A stretch of 64,000 bases of DNA, taken from assembly GCA_017643215.1 (NCBI GenBank), contig JAEPNV010000002.1, forward strand, positions 1 to 64,000, written 5' to 3'. Source of the stretch: Roseibium sp. GTDB taxonomy: Bacteria > Pseudomonadota > Alphaproteobacteria > Rhizobiales > Stappiaceae. Positions 33,773-43,354 of the stretch are shown here, piece after piece. The position numbers were made by a program, and so were the translations under genes. How positions within the stretch are numbered: position 1 is the stretch's first letter; the number at the start of each line of letters is the position of its first letter. Under the pieces are notes generated by a model. That model was not told the DNA's origin. It made no database searches and was given only the letters and a program-made list of their open reading frames with translations.

Positions 33773-35815
33773 TCATGCCCGCCGCCGGTAATCCCTTTGC
33801 GACAAAACATCCAGCATGGCATCGGCCGTCATGGGCGGTGCCAGCGCGTAGCCTTGCAAGGTGTCACAGCCCAACTCGGTCAGCACATCCGCGTGCTTCA
33901 TGGTTTCCACACCCTCGGCGGTCACGGAGATCCCTTGGGCCAAGCCGATTTCAATAATCGACCGCACCAATCGAAGCTGGGTGGACGACTCGGTGATCGG
34001 CGCGATCAGAGCCCGATCGATTTTCAAGCGCGAGGGCGAGAGTTTCATCAAGGCGATGATGGAGGCGTGTCCGGTCCCAAAATCGTCGATTTCAATATCA
34101 ATGCCCATTTTCCTGAGGCGACGGACATTCGCGCACACCCGTTCATCCGGTTCATCGAAAAAGATCGACTCGAGCAATTCAAACGAGATCGTGCCTGGCT
34201 GAAAGTCCAGATTTTTCACCGAGTCAATCAGCGTGTTGTCCCGAAGCCGGTTGGCGGAAATGTTGACCGACAGTTTGGGAATGGACAATCCACGATGCGC
34301 CCACGACTGAAAGTCGTGATGTGCTTGAGCCAGAATTTCGGAGTCGATTTGCGAAATCACATTTAGCTCTTCGGCGAGCTCCAGAAAATACTGGGGCGCC
34401 AACACGCCATGTTTTGGATGTTTCCACCTGGCGAGCGCCTCGACGCCTGTAACTTCACGGCTTTTTGCATTGAATTGCAGTTGATAGACCGGAAAAAAAG
34501 CAGATGCTTCAAGGCCGGTGAAGATCTCGTCGGCAAGGTTCTTCTTGTAGATGATTTCCCGCTGGATTTTTTCGGAAAAGAATTCGATCCGGTTTTTGCC
34601 GTTGCGTTTGGCGCGGTACAGGGCGGTATCTGCGTGGAGCAACAGCTGATCCACGTTGTCGACGGGCCCCTGGTCATACGCAATGCCGACGCTCACATTG
34701 CACCGGCAGGACTGGCCGTCGATCAGGACCGGTTCACGAAGGACTTCGCTCAAGCGCTCGCCGAGCAACCGGAGATTGGCCTCATTGTTGTCTCCGCGGC
34801 CGATCACAATGAACTCATCGCCACCAATGCGGGCAACAAAATCATCTGGCCGTACGTTCGCCCTCAAACTGCGCGCGATGTTTTCCAGCAACCGGTCACC
34901 GGCGGCGTGCCCGAGCGTGTCATTGATCTGTTTGAAGTTGTCGAGATCAATGTGCAGCATCGCAACGCCGCCCGGCATGGACGCCTGGGCTTTCAAAAAA
35001 GTTTCGACACCGCGTCGATTCGCGACGCCGGTCAAATGGTCGTGCGTTGCCAGATGTTTGTTCCGGGCAAGTGCGGCGGAGAGTTCGACATTGCGCTGCT
35101 CGGCAAGATCCTTTGCGCGCTGCAACTGGTTTGCAAGGTTCCGGCGGATGATGTCCTCGAATTCGGTGATGAGCATCAACGCTGCACCAGAGACGATGAC
35201 GGCAATCGCCGCGCGTATGGCAAAGACGGAAACACCGGTTGCCGCTTCGAACTGGCTTGTCCCGATCAAAGGCAATCCAGCGATCTCCACCGGAGAAGAA
35301 ACCAGCTGGGTCGCGCCATAGGCAATGAAGCCAAAGGCGGCGAGGATCAAAGCGATGGAAGGCCGCTCAATCCGGTTTCGGAATGAGCGGTCGAGAAGAA
35401 ACGCCGTTCCGGCACAAAAGGCCGCCGGCACGCCGATGCAATACCGGGCAAACAACTCCAGAACGCTTGTGGTCGGTATCAACATGACCGCGCCGAGCCA
35501 TGCCGATGCCAAAGCGGCGGAGATCACAATCCCCTGCATTGCCAGCCTCGGCCCGTTCCAAAAAGCGAATAAAAACAGCGGTAAAAAGGAGACAGCGGCC
35601 AAACTGAGGGTGAGCTTGGGAAACTGGATACTGCCGCCAAACATGACCAGCCACTCAAACACGCCATGGAGCAGTCCAAACAAGGCCAAGAGCCGCATCC
35701 GGCTAACAATCGCGGCTCCAACGTGACCGACTGTCCGGACCGCCATGACAAGCCCGAGCGTGAAAAACGCAAGTCCATAAATGCCAAAAAGAATTTGTTC
35801 CGAGGAATCTATCAC
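33773..35815 (-). CDS. Membrane-bound GGDEF-EAL c-di-GMP protein
   Basis: A 680-residue protein. Residues 1-225 contain about seven hydrophobic helices as a sensor. Residues about 250-405 are a GGDEF domain with intact RIGGDEF and an RxxD inhibitory site (RPDD) five residues before it. Residues about 420-670 are an EAL domain with EALARW, NISANRL, ELLES, DDFGTGHASI, KIDR and AEGVE. Both cyclase and phosphodiesterase residues look intact, so it may switch between making and degrading c-di-GMP at the inner membrane. It stands alone. Confidence 0.9.
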   Translation of the reverse strand: MIDSSEQILFGIYGLAFFTLGLVMAVRTVGHVGAAIVSRMRLLALFGLLHGVFEWLVMFGGSIQFPKLTLSLAAVSFLPLFLFAFWNGPRLAMQGIVISAALASAWLGAVMLIPTTSVLELFARYCIGVPAAFCAGTAFLLDRSFRNRIERPSIALILAAFGFIAYGATQLVSSPVEIAGLPLIGTSQFEAATGVSVFAIRAAIAVIVSGAALMLITEFEDIIRRNLANQLQRAKDLAEQRNVELSAALARNKHLATHDHLTGVANRRGVETFLKAQASMPGGVAMLHIDLDNFKQINDTLGHAAGDRLLENIARSLRANVRPDDFVARIGGDEFIVIGRGDNNEANLRLLGERLSEVLREPVLIDGQSCRCNVSVGIAYDQGPVDNVDQLLLHADTALYRAKRNGKNRIEFFSEKIQREIIYKKNLADEIFTGLEASAFFPVYQLQFNAKSREVTGVEALARWKHPKHGVLAPQYFLELAEELNVISQIDSEILAQAHHDFQSWAHRGLSIPKLSVNISANRLRDNTLIDSVKNLDFQPGTISFELLESIFFDEPDERVCANVRRLRKMGIDIEIDDFGTGHASIIALMKLSPSRLKIDRALIAPITESSTQLRLVRSIIEIGLAQGISVTAEGVETMKHADVLTELGCDTLQGYALAPPMTADAMLDVLSQRDYRRRA

Positions 35816-36239
35816 CGGTCCCTCAATTAACGTCGGAAGTATGTTTTGCCGGTTGGATGACCTAACGGCGATGGGGCTTTATGCGTTCAATATTCAAGCA
35901 TAACTTATGTAGAAAAAGTTGAAAATAATGCGGTTTTATGAAATCTTGCGGTGAAATATTGAGGATATAGCGTAAAATACTAATAATAAAACGGCCGTGA
36001 CCATTGGCGAGAATGACAATTAGAGTTGGCGCTGGACATGGCCGATGAAATTCGACGCCTCGCGTTCAGCAGAATCAGACATCAGCACTCTTCACAGACC
36101 GCCGCAGCCGGGCCCATGGCATAGGTGAAGGGCAATGTTGGAAAGATCTCGTCGGCCGCGCGGTTTTATCGGCGTGATGGCAGCCGGGTCAGAGCCTCAT
36201 GCCAATCGGATGATTGTTTTATCGCACGCGGAAGGGTGA
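35816..36239. other. Gene-free stretch
   Basis: AT-rich for the first 180 bases, where the promoter of the GGDEF-EAL gene must lie. A very short frame around 36037-36124 (MADEIRRLAFSRIRHQHSS) has no support. Nothing else recognised. Confidence 0.4.
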
Positions 36240-36315
36240 TGGCTCCCCAGGCCGGACTCGAACCAGCGACCCAGCGATTAACAGTCGCTTGCTCTACCAA
36301 CTGAGCTACTGGGGA
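36240..36315 (-). tRNA. tRNA-Asn (anticodon GTT)
   Basis: Minus-strand cloverleaf of 76 bases including encoded CCA: acceptor TCCCCAG with CTGGGGA, D-arm AGCTCAGTTGGTAGAGC, anticodon loop with GTT, T-arm CTGGTTCGAGTCCGG. Confidence 0.95.
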
Positions 36316-36619
36316 TCACCACATAGTGTAGCAGCTCTTGGCCGCCACGTCAGTGCGCAAGCGTATATCAAACGCATCGGCCGTTTGCCAAGCCCTGTTT
36401 TCGTTTTTTTACGGCAAAACGCGTCCCATCAAGGTTGGTCACTAAAAAGCGATCTACGTCAATGGATTAGCGGGAGCTTGCGGCGGTTTCGGCGCAGGTC
36501 ATCACGCCGTTTTTCCGTCCGTCGGTTTGTCCAGATGATGTTCCGTTGTGATGCCCTCGCCAGCGCGCCATGCGATGCTGTCACAATGGTTGTTCCGCCG
36601 CTGCGGACGCGTTACAGAT
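36316..36619. other. Gene-free stretch upstream of the cobalamin riboswitch
   Basis: No gene recognised. The promoter that drives the riboswitch and cob operon must be in its last part. Nothing else stands out. Confidence 0.4.
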
Positions 36620-36625
36620 GGTGTG

Positions 36626-36814
36626 TCACGGTTTTCCAAATGCGTCTTTGCGTTTGGGAATGAAACGGGAATCCGGTGATCGGTGTCGTGCCGTCATTCC
36701 GGAGCTGCCCCCGCAACTGTAGGCGGACAGTAGCCCTGCCCATGCCACTGGCTTGATGAAAGCTGGGAAGGCGCAGGCGCCGCGATGATCCGCGAGCCAG
36801 GAGACCGGCCGTGA
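36626..36814 (+). promoter_or_regulatory. Cobalamin (B12) riboswitch
   Basis: Conserved elements appear in order: GGGAATCCGGTG (36668 on), CCGGAGCTGCCCCCGCAACTG, GCCACTGG (36744 on), TGGGAAGGCGCAGGCG and the B12 box GAGCCAGGAGACCGGCC (36794-36810). TCACGG (36626-36631) pairs with CCGTGA (36809-36814) as the closing stem. It lies 107 bases before cobP. It should shut down the cobP-cobW-cobN-cobO-cobQ operon when adenosylcobalamin is plentiful. Confidence 0.95.
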
Positions 36815-36920
36815 TCGTGTCAACCTCGTTCGCGCCGTCGGGTGGACGGCGAAAGGGTCGCGTGATGATTGCTTTGCCTGGCAACGCCGGCACGATGCGC
36901 CAACCGCTGGTGGTATACCG

Positions 36921-37463
36921 ATGACCAGCGGGAATGCCACGCTTGTGACTGGCGGCGCGCGGTCAGGCAAAAGCCGGTTCGCCGAGCAATTGTGCGTGCG
37001 CTCCGGCCTTGACCGGATCTATCTCGCCACCGGCGCGCCATTTGATGACGAGATGAAGGCGCGGATCGACGCGCATCAGGCCCAGCGCGGTGTCGGTTGG
37101 ACGACGATCGAGGAGGGCCTCGATCTTGCGGGCGCGGTAATGCGTGCCGCGGGCCCGGATTGCGTCGTCCTTGTCGATTGCCTGACGCTTTGGCTGAACA
37201 ATCTCATGATGGCTGAGTGCGATCTTGCCGCGGAAACGGCACGGCTAACCGACGCGATCCGAGGTCTCAACGGGCCTTGCGTCCTTGTGTCCAATGAAGT
37301 GGGTCTCGGGATCGTGCCGGAAAACCGCCTGGCGCGGACGTTTCGCGATGCGCAAGGCCGACTCAATCAGGATATCGCCAGCGTCTGTGCGCAGGTTGTC
37401 TTTGTGGCGGCTGGGCAACCTCTTCTTATGAAATCACGTCAAGAACCGGAGATAACTTTATGA
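36921..37463 (+). CDS. cobP: Adenosylcobinamide kinase / guanylyltransferase
   Basis: A 180-residue bifunctional enzyme (CobP/CobU) with the P-loop VTGGARSGKSRFAEQL, the catalytic region with DEMKARIDAHQAQR, VLVDCLTLWLNN and SNEVGLGIVPEN. It phosphorylates adenosylcobinamide and then attaches GMP, in nucleotide-loop assembly. It is the first gene after the riboswitch and overlaps cobW by ATGA. Confidence 0.93.
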   Translation: MTSGNATLVTGGARSGKSRFAEQLCVRSGLDRIYLATGAPFDDEMKARIDAHQAQRGVGWTTIEEGLDLAGAVMRAAGPDCVVLVDCLTLWLNNLMMAECDLAAETARLTDAIRGLNGPCVLVSNEVGLGIVPENRLARTFRDAQGRLNQDIASVCAQVVFVAAGQPLLMKSRQEPEITL

Positions 37464-38560
37464 AAATCGGTCAAAAAATTCCTGCAACGATCGTGACTGG
37501 TTTTCTGGGCGCGGGTAAAACCACCTTGATCCGCAATTTGCTCGAAAACGCGGATGGAAAGCGGATCGCGTTGATCGTCAACGAGTTCGGTGACCTCGGT
37601 TTTGACGGGTCGCTGGTCAATGGCTGCGCGGATCCAGATTGCGCGGCCGAAGAGGTTGTGGAACTGACCAACGGCTGCATCTGCTGCACGGTTGCCGATG
37701 ATTTCCTGCCGACCATGGAAATGCTGGTCGCCCGGGAGACACCGCCCGACCATATTGTCATCGAAACGTCCGGCCTGGCGCTGCCGCAGCCGTTGGTGCG
37801 GGCCTTTTCCTGGCCAAGCGTGAAGCCGAAGGTGACCGTAGACGGGGTGATCACCGTTCTTGATGCTGCCGCGCTGTCAGAAGGCCGGATCGCCATGGAC
37901 GAAGAAGCGCTCGCCGCGCAACGGGCGGCGGACGAGGCGCTTGACCACGAAAGCCCGGTGGAGGAGCTTTTTCACGATCAGCTCCGCTGCGCCGATCTCG
38001 TTGTTCTCAACAAGGCGGACCTTGTGGGGGACGCCGATATGGATGCGGTGCGGACCCGTATTTCCAAGGATCTGCGGGCTGCGGTGCACATGGTGACCGC
38101 CGAAGGTGGCCGGCTGCCCAGTGACGTGCTGCTGGGCCGGGGGTCTGCGGCGGAAGACAACATGGCAGGCCGGCACGAGCATCACCATCACGACGATGGC
38201 CATCATGACCATGACGATCACCACGACCATGCCCATGGTGATGATCCGCATCACCACGATCATCACCATCATGATGATTTTGAAAGCCATGTGCTGGATG
38301 TTTCCGGGTTTTCCGACCTCAAGGATGTGGAAGCGCGGGTGCTTGAGACCATGGCGGTACCGGGGGTTCTCCGCATCAAAGGCGCTGTGTCGATCGAGGG
38401 CAAAGCCGCCCCGGCGATGGTCCAGGCCGTTGGGCCGCGGGTGGAAACCTGGTTTGCCGCCGGCTCGGAAAGCGCGGGTCGTCTCGTGGTGATCGGCTTG
38501 AGGGGGCTCAATCTGGCCCAAATCGACCAGGTTCTTGGCGCCAAACGGCAGGCGGCATAA
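37460..38560 (+). CDS. cobW: CobW GTPase with His-rich metal-binding stretch
   Basis: A 366-residue G3E GTPase: GFLGAGKTTL (P-loop), VNEFGDLGFD, the CxCC motif in GCICCTV, VIETSGLALP and NKADLV. Residues about 237-272 are a tract of His and Asp (HEHHHHDDGHHDHDDHH and more) that likely binds or stores Co(II). CobW proteins are thought to deliver cobalt to the CobNST chelatase. ATGA coupling to cobP and a 5-base gap to cobN support that role. Confidence 0.93.
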   Translation: MKIGQKIPATIVTGFLGAGKTTLIRNLLENADGKRIALIVNEFGDLGFDGSLVNGCADPDCAAEEVVELTNGCICCTVADDFLPTMEMLVARETPPDHIVIETSGLALPQPLVRAFSWPSVKPKVTVDGVITVLDAAALSEGRIAMDEEALAAQRAADEALDHESPVEELFHDQLRCADLVVLNKADLVGDADMDAVRTRISKDLRAAVHMVTAEGGRLPSDVLLGRGSAAEDNMAGRHEHHHHDDGHHDHDDHHDHAHGDDPHHHDHHHHDDFESHVLDVSGFSDLKDVEARVLETMAVPGVLRIKGAVSIEGKAAPAMVQAVGPRVETWFAAGSESAGRLVVIGLRGLNLAQIDQVLGAKRQAA

Positions 38561-38565
38561 CGTTC

Positions 38566-41500
38566 ATGCACATCCTGGCCAGCCAGTCGCGCCGGATTGA
38601 CGATGGTGCAGACGCCGTCGATCTGGCGCAAACGCCGGCGGATATTCTGTTCCTGTCGGCGGCCGACACCGAACTCGGCGGTCTGGCCGCGGCGCATGAC
38701 GCGCGCGGCGACAACCGGGCCTCGCTGCGCCTGGCGAGCGTGATGGCATTGCAGCATCCTTACTCCGTCGACCTTTATGTGGATCAGACGGTGAGCGGGT
38801 CGCGGCTGGTGGTTCTTCGTCTTTTGGGCGGAGCCGAATACTGGCGCTACGGGCTGGAACGGCTGGAGGAAGCAGCGCGGGCGGGAACGGTAAAGCTCGC
38901 TGTCATGCCCGGCGACGATAAATGGGACGCGGATCTCGTGGCGCGCTCGACCTTGCCGGCCGAAAGCGTGCACCGGCTGTGGCGGTATCTGGTTGAGGGC
39001 GGCACGGAAAACTACGCCAATGCCCTTCGCTTCGCCGAGCATGAAATCGGCCGGGGCCTTGATCCGGCCCAGCCGGTGCCACTGCCGCGGGCCGGCATCT
39101 ATCTGCCCGGGCATGGTCTTCCCGATCTTGCCGCTTTGAAGGCGAGCTGGCGCGACCCTGACCGGCCCATGGCCGCGCTGGTGTTTTACCGGGCCTTGGT
39201 GCAGGGCGCGCAAACGGCGCCCGTCGATGCCCTGGTTTCCGCCTTGGATCTCGCTGGTGTGAACGCGCTCCCGGTGTTCGTGGCAAGCCTGAAGGACGCG
39301 GAATCGGCCGCTATTTTGTCGAGCCTTTTTGACGGCGCCGACCCGGATGTTGTTCTCAACGCGACCGCCTTCGCGGTCTCCAAGGCAGGCTCCGCCCACA
39401 GCAAGACCGTGCTCGATGCGCCCGGAAAACCGGTCTTGCAGGTGGTCTTTTCCTCTTCGTCGCGAGACGGCTGGGAAGACAGCGACCAGGGCCTGTCGGT
39501 CCGCGACCTGGCCATGCATGTGGTTCTGCCGGAGGTCGATGGGCGGGTGCTGACGCGTGCCGTGTCCTTCAAGGAGGAGGGCGCCTTCGATGCCGCGACC
39601 CAGTCGATGCCGGTGCGGTTCGTGCCCGCCGCGGACCGGGTCCGATTTGTCGCGGAACTTGCGGCAAACTGGGCCCGTCTCGGTCGCACTCCGGTCAAAG
39701 ATCGAAGGGCCGCATTGGTGCTTGCCAACTATCCCAACAAGGATGGCCGGCTTGCCAATGGGGTTGGGCTCGATACGCCCGCGTCCTGCGTCAACCTCTT
39801 GAACGCGATGCGGGCAGCCGGATACCAGACGGGACCGGTCCCTGGCTCTTCCAGGGAGCTGATGGATCTTTTGACCAGCGGTGTGACCAACGCGCTGGAG
39901 GACCGGCAATCGCGCGGCGGATATGAATCCCTCGATCTTAGCGACTATACCGCCGCGTTCATGCGTTTGCCCGAGCGTGTCCGGTCCGCAGTGGGCGAGC
40001 GTTGGGGCGGGCCGGAGGCCGATCCCCATGTGGTGGGCGGGGCTTTCCGCCTTGGTATTCACCGCTTCGGCAATCAGGTCGTCGGCATTCAGCCGGCACG
40101 CGGCTACAATATCGATCCAAAAGAGACCTATCACGACCCGGATCTCGTCCCGCCGCACCACTATTTCGCGTTTTACATCTGGCTGCGGGAACATTTCGGC
40201 GTTGATGCCGTCGTGCATCTTGGAAAACACGGCAATCTGGAGTGGCTCCCCGGCAAGGCGCTGGCGCTGTCGGAGGCTTGTTATCCGGAGGCGGCGCTTG
40301 GACCGGTGCCGAACATTTACCCGTTCATCGTCAATGATCCGGGCGAGGGTGCCCAGGCCAAACGCCGGACATCGGCTGTCATTATCGATCATCTGACACC
40401 GCCGCTCACCCGGGCCGAAAGCCACGGCGTTGCCGGTGAGCTCGAGACGCTGCTTGATGAATATTATCTGGCGAGCGGGGTCGATCCGCGGCGCTTAAAG
40501 GCGCTGTCGGCGGACATTCTGGCGCTCGCCGGCCAGCACGGCCTCGACACCGATATCGGCTTGACGCCGGACATGGACGAGGACACCCGGCTTGCGCGCC
40601 TGGATGCGCATCTGTGTGACTTGAAGGAACTGGAAATTCGCGATGGATTGCACATCCTAGGTCGGAGCCCGAAGGACGGATTGCTGACGGATCTCCTGGT
40701 CGCGCTGGCCCGTGTTCCCCGCGGCCAAACGGCCGGCGACGACAGTCTGCACAGAGCGATCGCGAAGGATCTGGGATTTGAGGGCTTCGATCCGCTGGAT
40801 TGTGATTTCGCCAATATGTGGCAGGGGCCGAGACCCGAGGTTCTGGAATCGGTCTCGCCGGCGCCCTGGCGGTCGCACGGCGATACGGTGGAACGGATTG
40901 AGCTGCTGGCTCTCCGGATTGTGGGAGGAGGGTCCGCGCCGGATGATTTTGAAAACACACACGCGGTCCTAGGGGAGATCTACGACCGACTAAAACCGGC
41001 GGTGACGGGTTCCGGGCCCGCGGAGACAGCCGCGGTTCTAATGGCGCTGTCCGGCGGGTTCGTGCCGCCGGGGCCGTCGGGCGCGCCCTCGCGCGGCCGG
41101 CCCGATGTCCTGCCGACCGGCCGGAATTTTTATTCCGTTGATGTGCGGGCCGTACCGACCGAGACAGCCTGGCGCCTGGGCGCGCAATCGGCTGAGCTTA
41201 TTGCCGAACGGTACTTTCAGGACGAGGGCGAATGGCCGGCCGCACTGGTGCTGACCTGTTGGGGCACGGCGAATATGCGCACCGGCGGCGATGACATTGC
41301 CCAGGCGCTGGCGCTGATCGGGGCCAAACCCGTTTGGGAGGCCGGCTCCGGCCGGGTCACGGGTTTTGAAATCCGATCCCTGTCGGACCTCAAACGCCCG
41401 CGCATTGATGTCACACTCCGCGTTTCTGGCTTCTTCCGCGACGCTTTCCCGCACCAAATCGATCTGTTCGACAGCGCGGTGCGGGCGATCGCGGATCTTT

Positions 41501-42321
41501 CCGAGCCGGAAAAAGCCAATCCGATCGCGGCGCTGGTTGCCGAAGACCGTGAACGGTACGTCGCCCAAGGATTTGATCGTGACGAAGCGGCCCAACGGGC
41601 GGGTTTCCGGGTGTTCGGATCAAAACCCGGCGCTTATGGCGCTGGATTGCAGGCGCTCATTGACGAGGGCATTTGGGCCGAACGGGCCGATTTTGCCGAA
41701 GCGTTTCTCGATTGGGGCGGATATGCCTATGGCGGGCGCGCAGCCGGTGTCGCCGCAAGATCGGGTCTTGCCGACCGTCTGCGATCCGTCGATGCGGTGA
41801 TCCACAATCAGGACAACCGGGAGCACGACCTGCTCGACAGTGACGACTACTACCAGTTCGAGGGCGGTTTGGCGGCGACCGTCGAAACGCTGTCCGGCAC
41901 GGCGCCGAAAATCTATCACAACGATCACTCCCGTCCGGAACGGCCGGTGGTGCGCGCTCTGTCGGAGGAAATTGGCCGTGTCGTCCGCGGCCGGGCGGCC
42001 AATCCCAAATGGATCGCCGGCGTCATGCGCCATGGCTACAAGGGCGCCTTTGAGATCGCAGCGACTCTTGACTATCTGTTTGCCTTCGCGGCCACGACAC
42101 CGGCCGTTGGCGACCATCATTTCGACCAGCTCTATGATGCCTATCTGGACACCGAAACGGTGCGGGCGTTCCTGGAGGATGAAAATCCGGCCGCCTACCG
42201 CGATATCGTTGCCCGGTTCGAGGACGCGATCGCCAGAGGTCTCTGGACGCCGCGCCGTAATTCGATCCATGCCCAGCTAACGGGTCTTAAGTCCGCGCTT
42301 CTTGAGGAAACACAACCATGA
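38566..42321 (+). CDS. cobN: Cobaltochelatase, CobN subunit
   Basis: A 1251-residue protein of the usual CobN length. Signatures include HLGKHGNLEWLPGKALALSEACYPEAALGPVPNIYPFIVNDPGEGAQAKRR near residues 545-605 and the HNQDNREHDLLDSDDYYQFEGG block near the C-terminus. With CobS and CobT, which are not in this window, it inserts Co(II) into hydrogenobyrinic acid a,c-diamide in an ATP-dependent reaction. This marks the aerobic cobalamin pathway. It overlaps cobO by ATGA. Confidence 0.96.
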   Translation: MHILASQSRRIDDGADAVDLAQTPADILFLSAADTELGGLAAAHDARGDNRASLRLASVMALQHPYSVDLYVDQTVSGSRLVVLRLLGGAEYWRYGLERLEEAARAGTVKLAVMPGDDKWDADLVARSTLPAESVHRLWRYLVEGGTENYANALRFAEHEIGRGLDPAQPVPLPRAGIYLPGHGLPDLAALKASWRDPDRPMAALVFYRALVQGAQTAPVDALVSALDLAGVNALPVFVASLKDAESAAILSSLFDGADPDVVLNATAFAVSKAGSAHSKTVLDAPGKPVLQVVFSSSSRDGWEDSDQGLSVRDLAMHVVLPEVDGRVLTRAVSFKEEGAFDAATQSMPVRFVPAADRVRFVAELAANWARLGRTPVKDRRAALVLANYPNKDGRLANGVGLDTPASCVNLLNAMRAAGYQTGPVPGSSRELMDLLTSGVTNALEDRQSRGGYESLDLSDYTAAFMRLPERVRSAVGERWGGPEADPHVVGGAFRLGIHRFGNQVVGIQPARGYNIDPKETYHDPDLVPPHHYFAFYIWLREHFGVDAVVHLGKHGNLEWLPGKALALSEACYPEAALGPVPNIYPFIVNDPGEGAQAKRRTSAVIIDHLTPPLTRAESHGVAGELETLLDEYYLASGVDPRRLKALSADILALAGQHGLDTDIGLTPDMDEDTRLARLDAHLCDLKELEIRDGLHILGRSPKDGLLTDLLVALARVPRGQTAGDDSLHRAIAKDLGFEGFDPLDCDFANMWQGPRPEVLESVSPAPWRSHGDTVERIELLALRIVGGGSAPDDFENTHAVLGEIYDRLKPAVTGSGPAETAAVLMALSGGFVPPGPSGAPSRGRPDVLPTGRNFYSVDVRAVPTETAWRLGAQSAELIAERYFQDEGEWPAALVLTCWGTANMRTGGDDIAQALALIGAKPVWEAGSGRVTGFEIRSLSDLKRPRIDVTLRVSGFFRDAFPHQIDLFDSAVRAIADLSEPEKANPIAALVAEDRERYVAQGFDRDEAAQRAGFRVFGSKPGAYGAGLQALIDEGIWAERADFAEAFLDWGGYAYGGRAAGVAARSGLADRLRSVDAVIHNQDNREHDLLDSDDYYQFEGGLAATVETLSGTAPKIYHNDHSRPERPVVRALSEEIGRVVRGRAANPKWIAGVMRHGYKGAFEIAATLDYLFAFAATTPAVGDHHFDQLYDAYLDTETVRAFLEDENPAAYRDIVARFEDAIARGLWTPRRNSIHAQLTGLKSALLEETQP

Positions 42322-42953
42322 CCGAGGAAAAGGCCAAAGCCCTCAGCGAAGAGGAACTGAACGCGCGCCATGCGGATAAAATGCGCAAGAAAAAAGCCGC
42401 GCGCGACAAGATCATGGCCACGAAGACCATCGAGAAGGGCCTCGTGATCGTCAACACCGGCAAGGGCAAGGGCAAGTCGACTGCCGGCTTTGGCATGGTG
42501 TTTCGCTCACTCGGCCATGGCCACCGGGTCGGTGTGGTTCAGTTCGTCAAAGGCCGGATCGAAACCGGCGAGCGCATGGCGCTGGAACGGTTTTCCGATC
42601 TCGTCACCATCAAGCGCATGGGCGAGGGCTTCACCTGGGAAACCCAGGATCGCCAGCGGGACATCGATGCGGCCCGTCAGGCGTGGGACGCGGCCAAGGA
42701 AATGATCCGCTCCCGAGACTACCGCATGGTTCTGTGCGATGAACTCAACATCGTCCTGCGCTACGATTACCTGCCGATCAGCGAGATCGTGGAGTTCCTG
42801 AAAACGGAAAAGCCCGAGGACGTGCACGTCGTTATCACAGGCCGGAACGCCAAGGTCGAGTTGCTGGAGATCGCGGACCTCGTGACCGACATGACAATGG
42901 TCAAGCATCCGTTCCGGTCCGGTGTGAAACCGCAAGAGGGGATTGAGTTCTAG
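42318..42953 (+). CDS. cobO: Cob(I)yrinic acid a,c-diamide adenosyltransferase
   Basis: The 211-residue protein has an N-terminal basic helix (residues 1-35) and the P-loop-like ATP site NTGKGKGKSTAGFGMVFRSLGHG, then VQFVKGRIETGER and VLCDELNIVLRYDYL. This is the CobA/CobO family that adenosylates cobalt using ATP. Coupled by ATGA to cobN. Confidence 0.95.
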   Translation: MTEEKAKALSEEELNARHADKMRKKKAARDKIMATKTIEKGLVIVNTGKGKGKSTAGFGMVFRSLGHGHRVGVVQFVKGRIETGERMALERFSDLVTIKRMGEGFTWETQDRQRDIDAARQAWDAAKEMIRSRDYRMVLCDELNIVLRYDYLPISEIVEFLKTEKPEDVHVVITGRNAKVELLEIADLVTDMTMVKHPFRSGVKPQEGIEF

Positions 42954-43042
42954 GCGGCCAGCCATCCAACGTCAGGCGACCCGGTCTCTCTTCCCGGCAA
43001 TGAATGCCGGTTTACCGGTTTGAATGGAACAAGGTGAGTGCC

Positions 43043-43354
43043 ATGCGCAAGGTTTTCGATCAGACGACCCGCACCGCATCTGAACGGCATAGCGAACTGG
43101 TCCGGCGCTATGAGCTTGCGCGGACGCTCGTGGAATTCTTCGCGGCTATCATGTTCGTGATCGGCAGCATCTTCTTCTTCTTCTATGACAGCCTGCTTTT
43201 TGCCGGCACCTGGCTGTTTCTGATCGGATCGATCTTCTTCGCCGTACGGCCGACAATCCGGCTGATCCTGGAGCTGCATCTTGCCCGGTTGCCGGTGCCG
43301 GACGAATTCCGGCCCTACGGGGCGGCCCCAACACGTGCTGGCGGGGCGCGATGA
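43043..43354 (+). CDS. YrhK-domain membrane protein
   Basis: A 103-residue protein with a short polar N-terminus and two hydrophobic helices ([41 protein letters not shown]) ending [16 protein letters not shown], the YrhK-like pattern. Function unknown. It is embedded between cobO and cobQ and ATGA-coupled to cobQ, so a link to cobalt or cobalamin is possible. The ATG at 43043 with AAGGTGAG upstream is chosen over 43004. Confidence 0.8.
   Translation: MRKVFDQTTRTASERHSELVRRYELARTLVEFFAAIMFVIGSIFFFFYDSLLFAGTWLFLIGSIFFAVRPTIRLILELHLARLPVPDEFRPYGAAPTRAGGAR

Noticed and set aside
33538..33822. 94-codon frame at the 3' side of the GGDEF-EAL gene
   Set aside because: It overlaps the EAL coding end in another frame and shows no features.
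38269..40425. 718-codon minus-strand open frame opposite cobW/cobN
   Set aside because: Shadow frame of two clearly recognised genes; no start support or domains.
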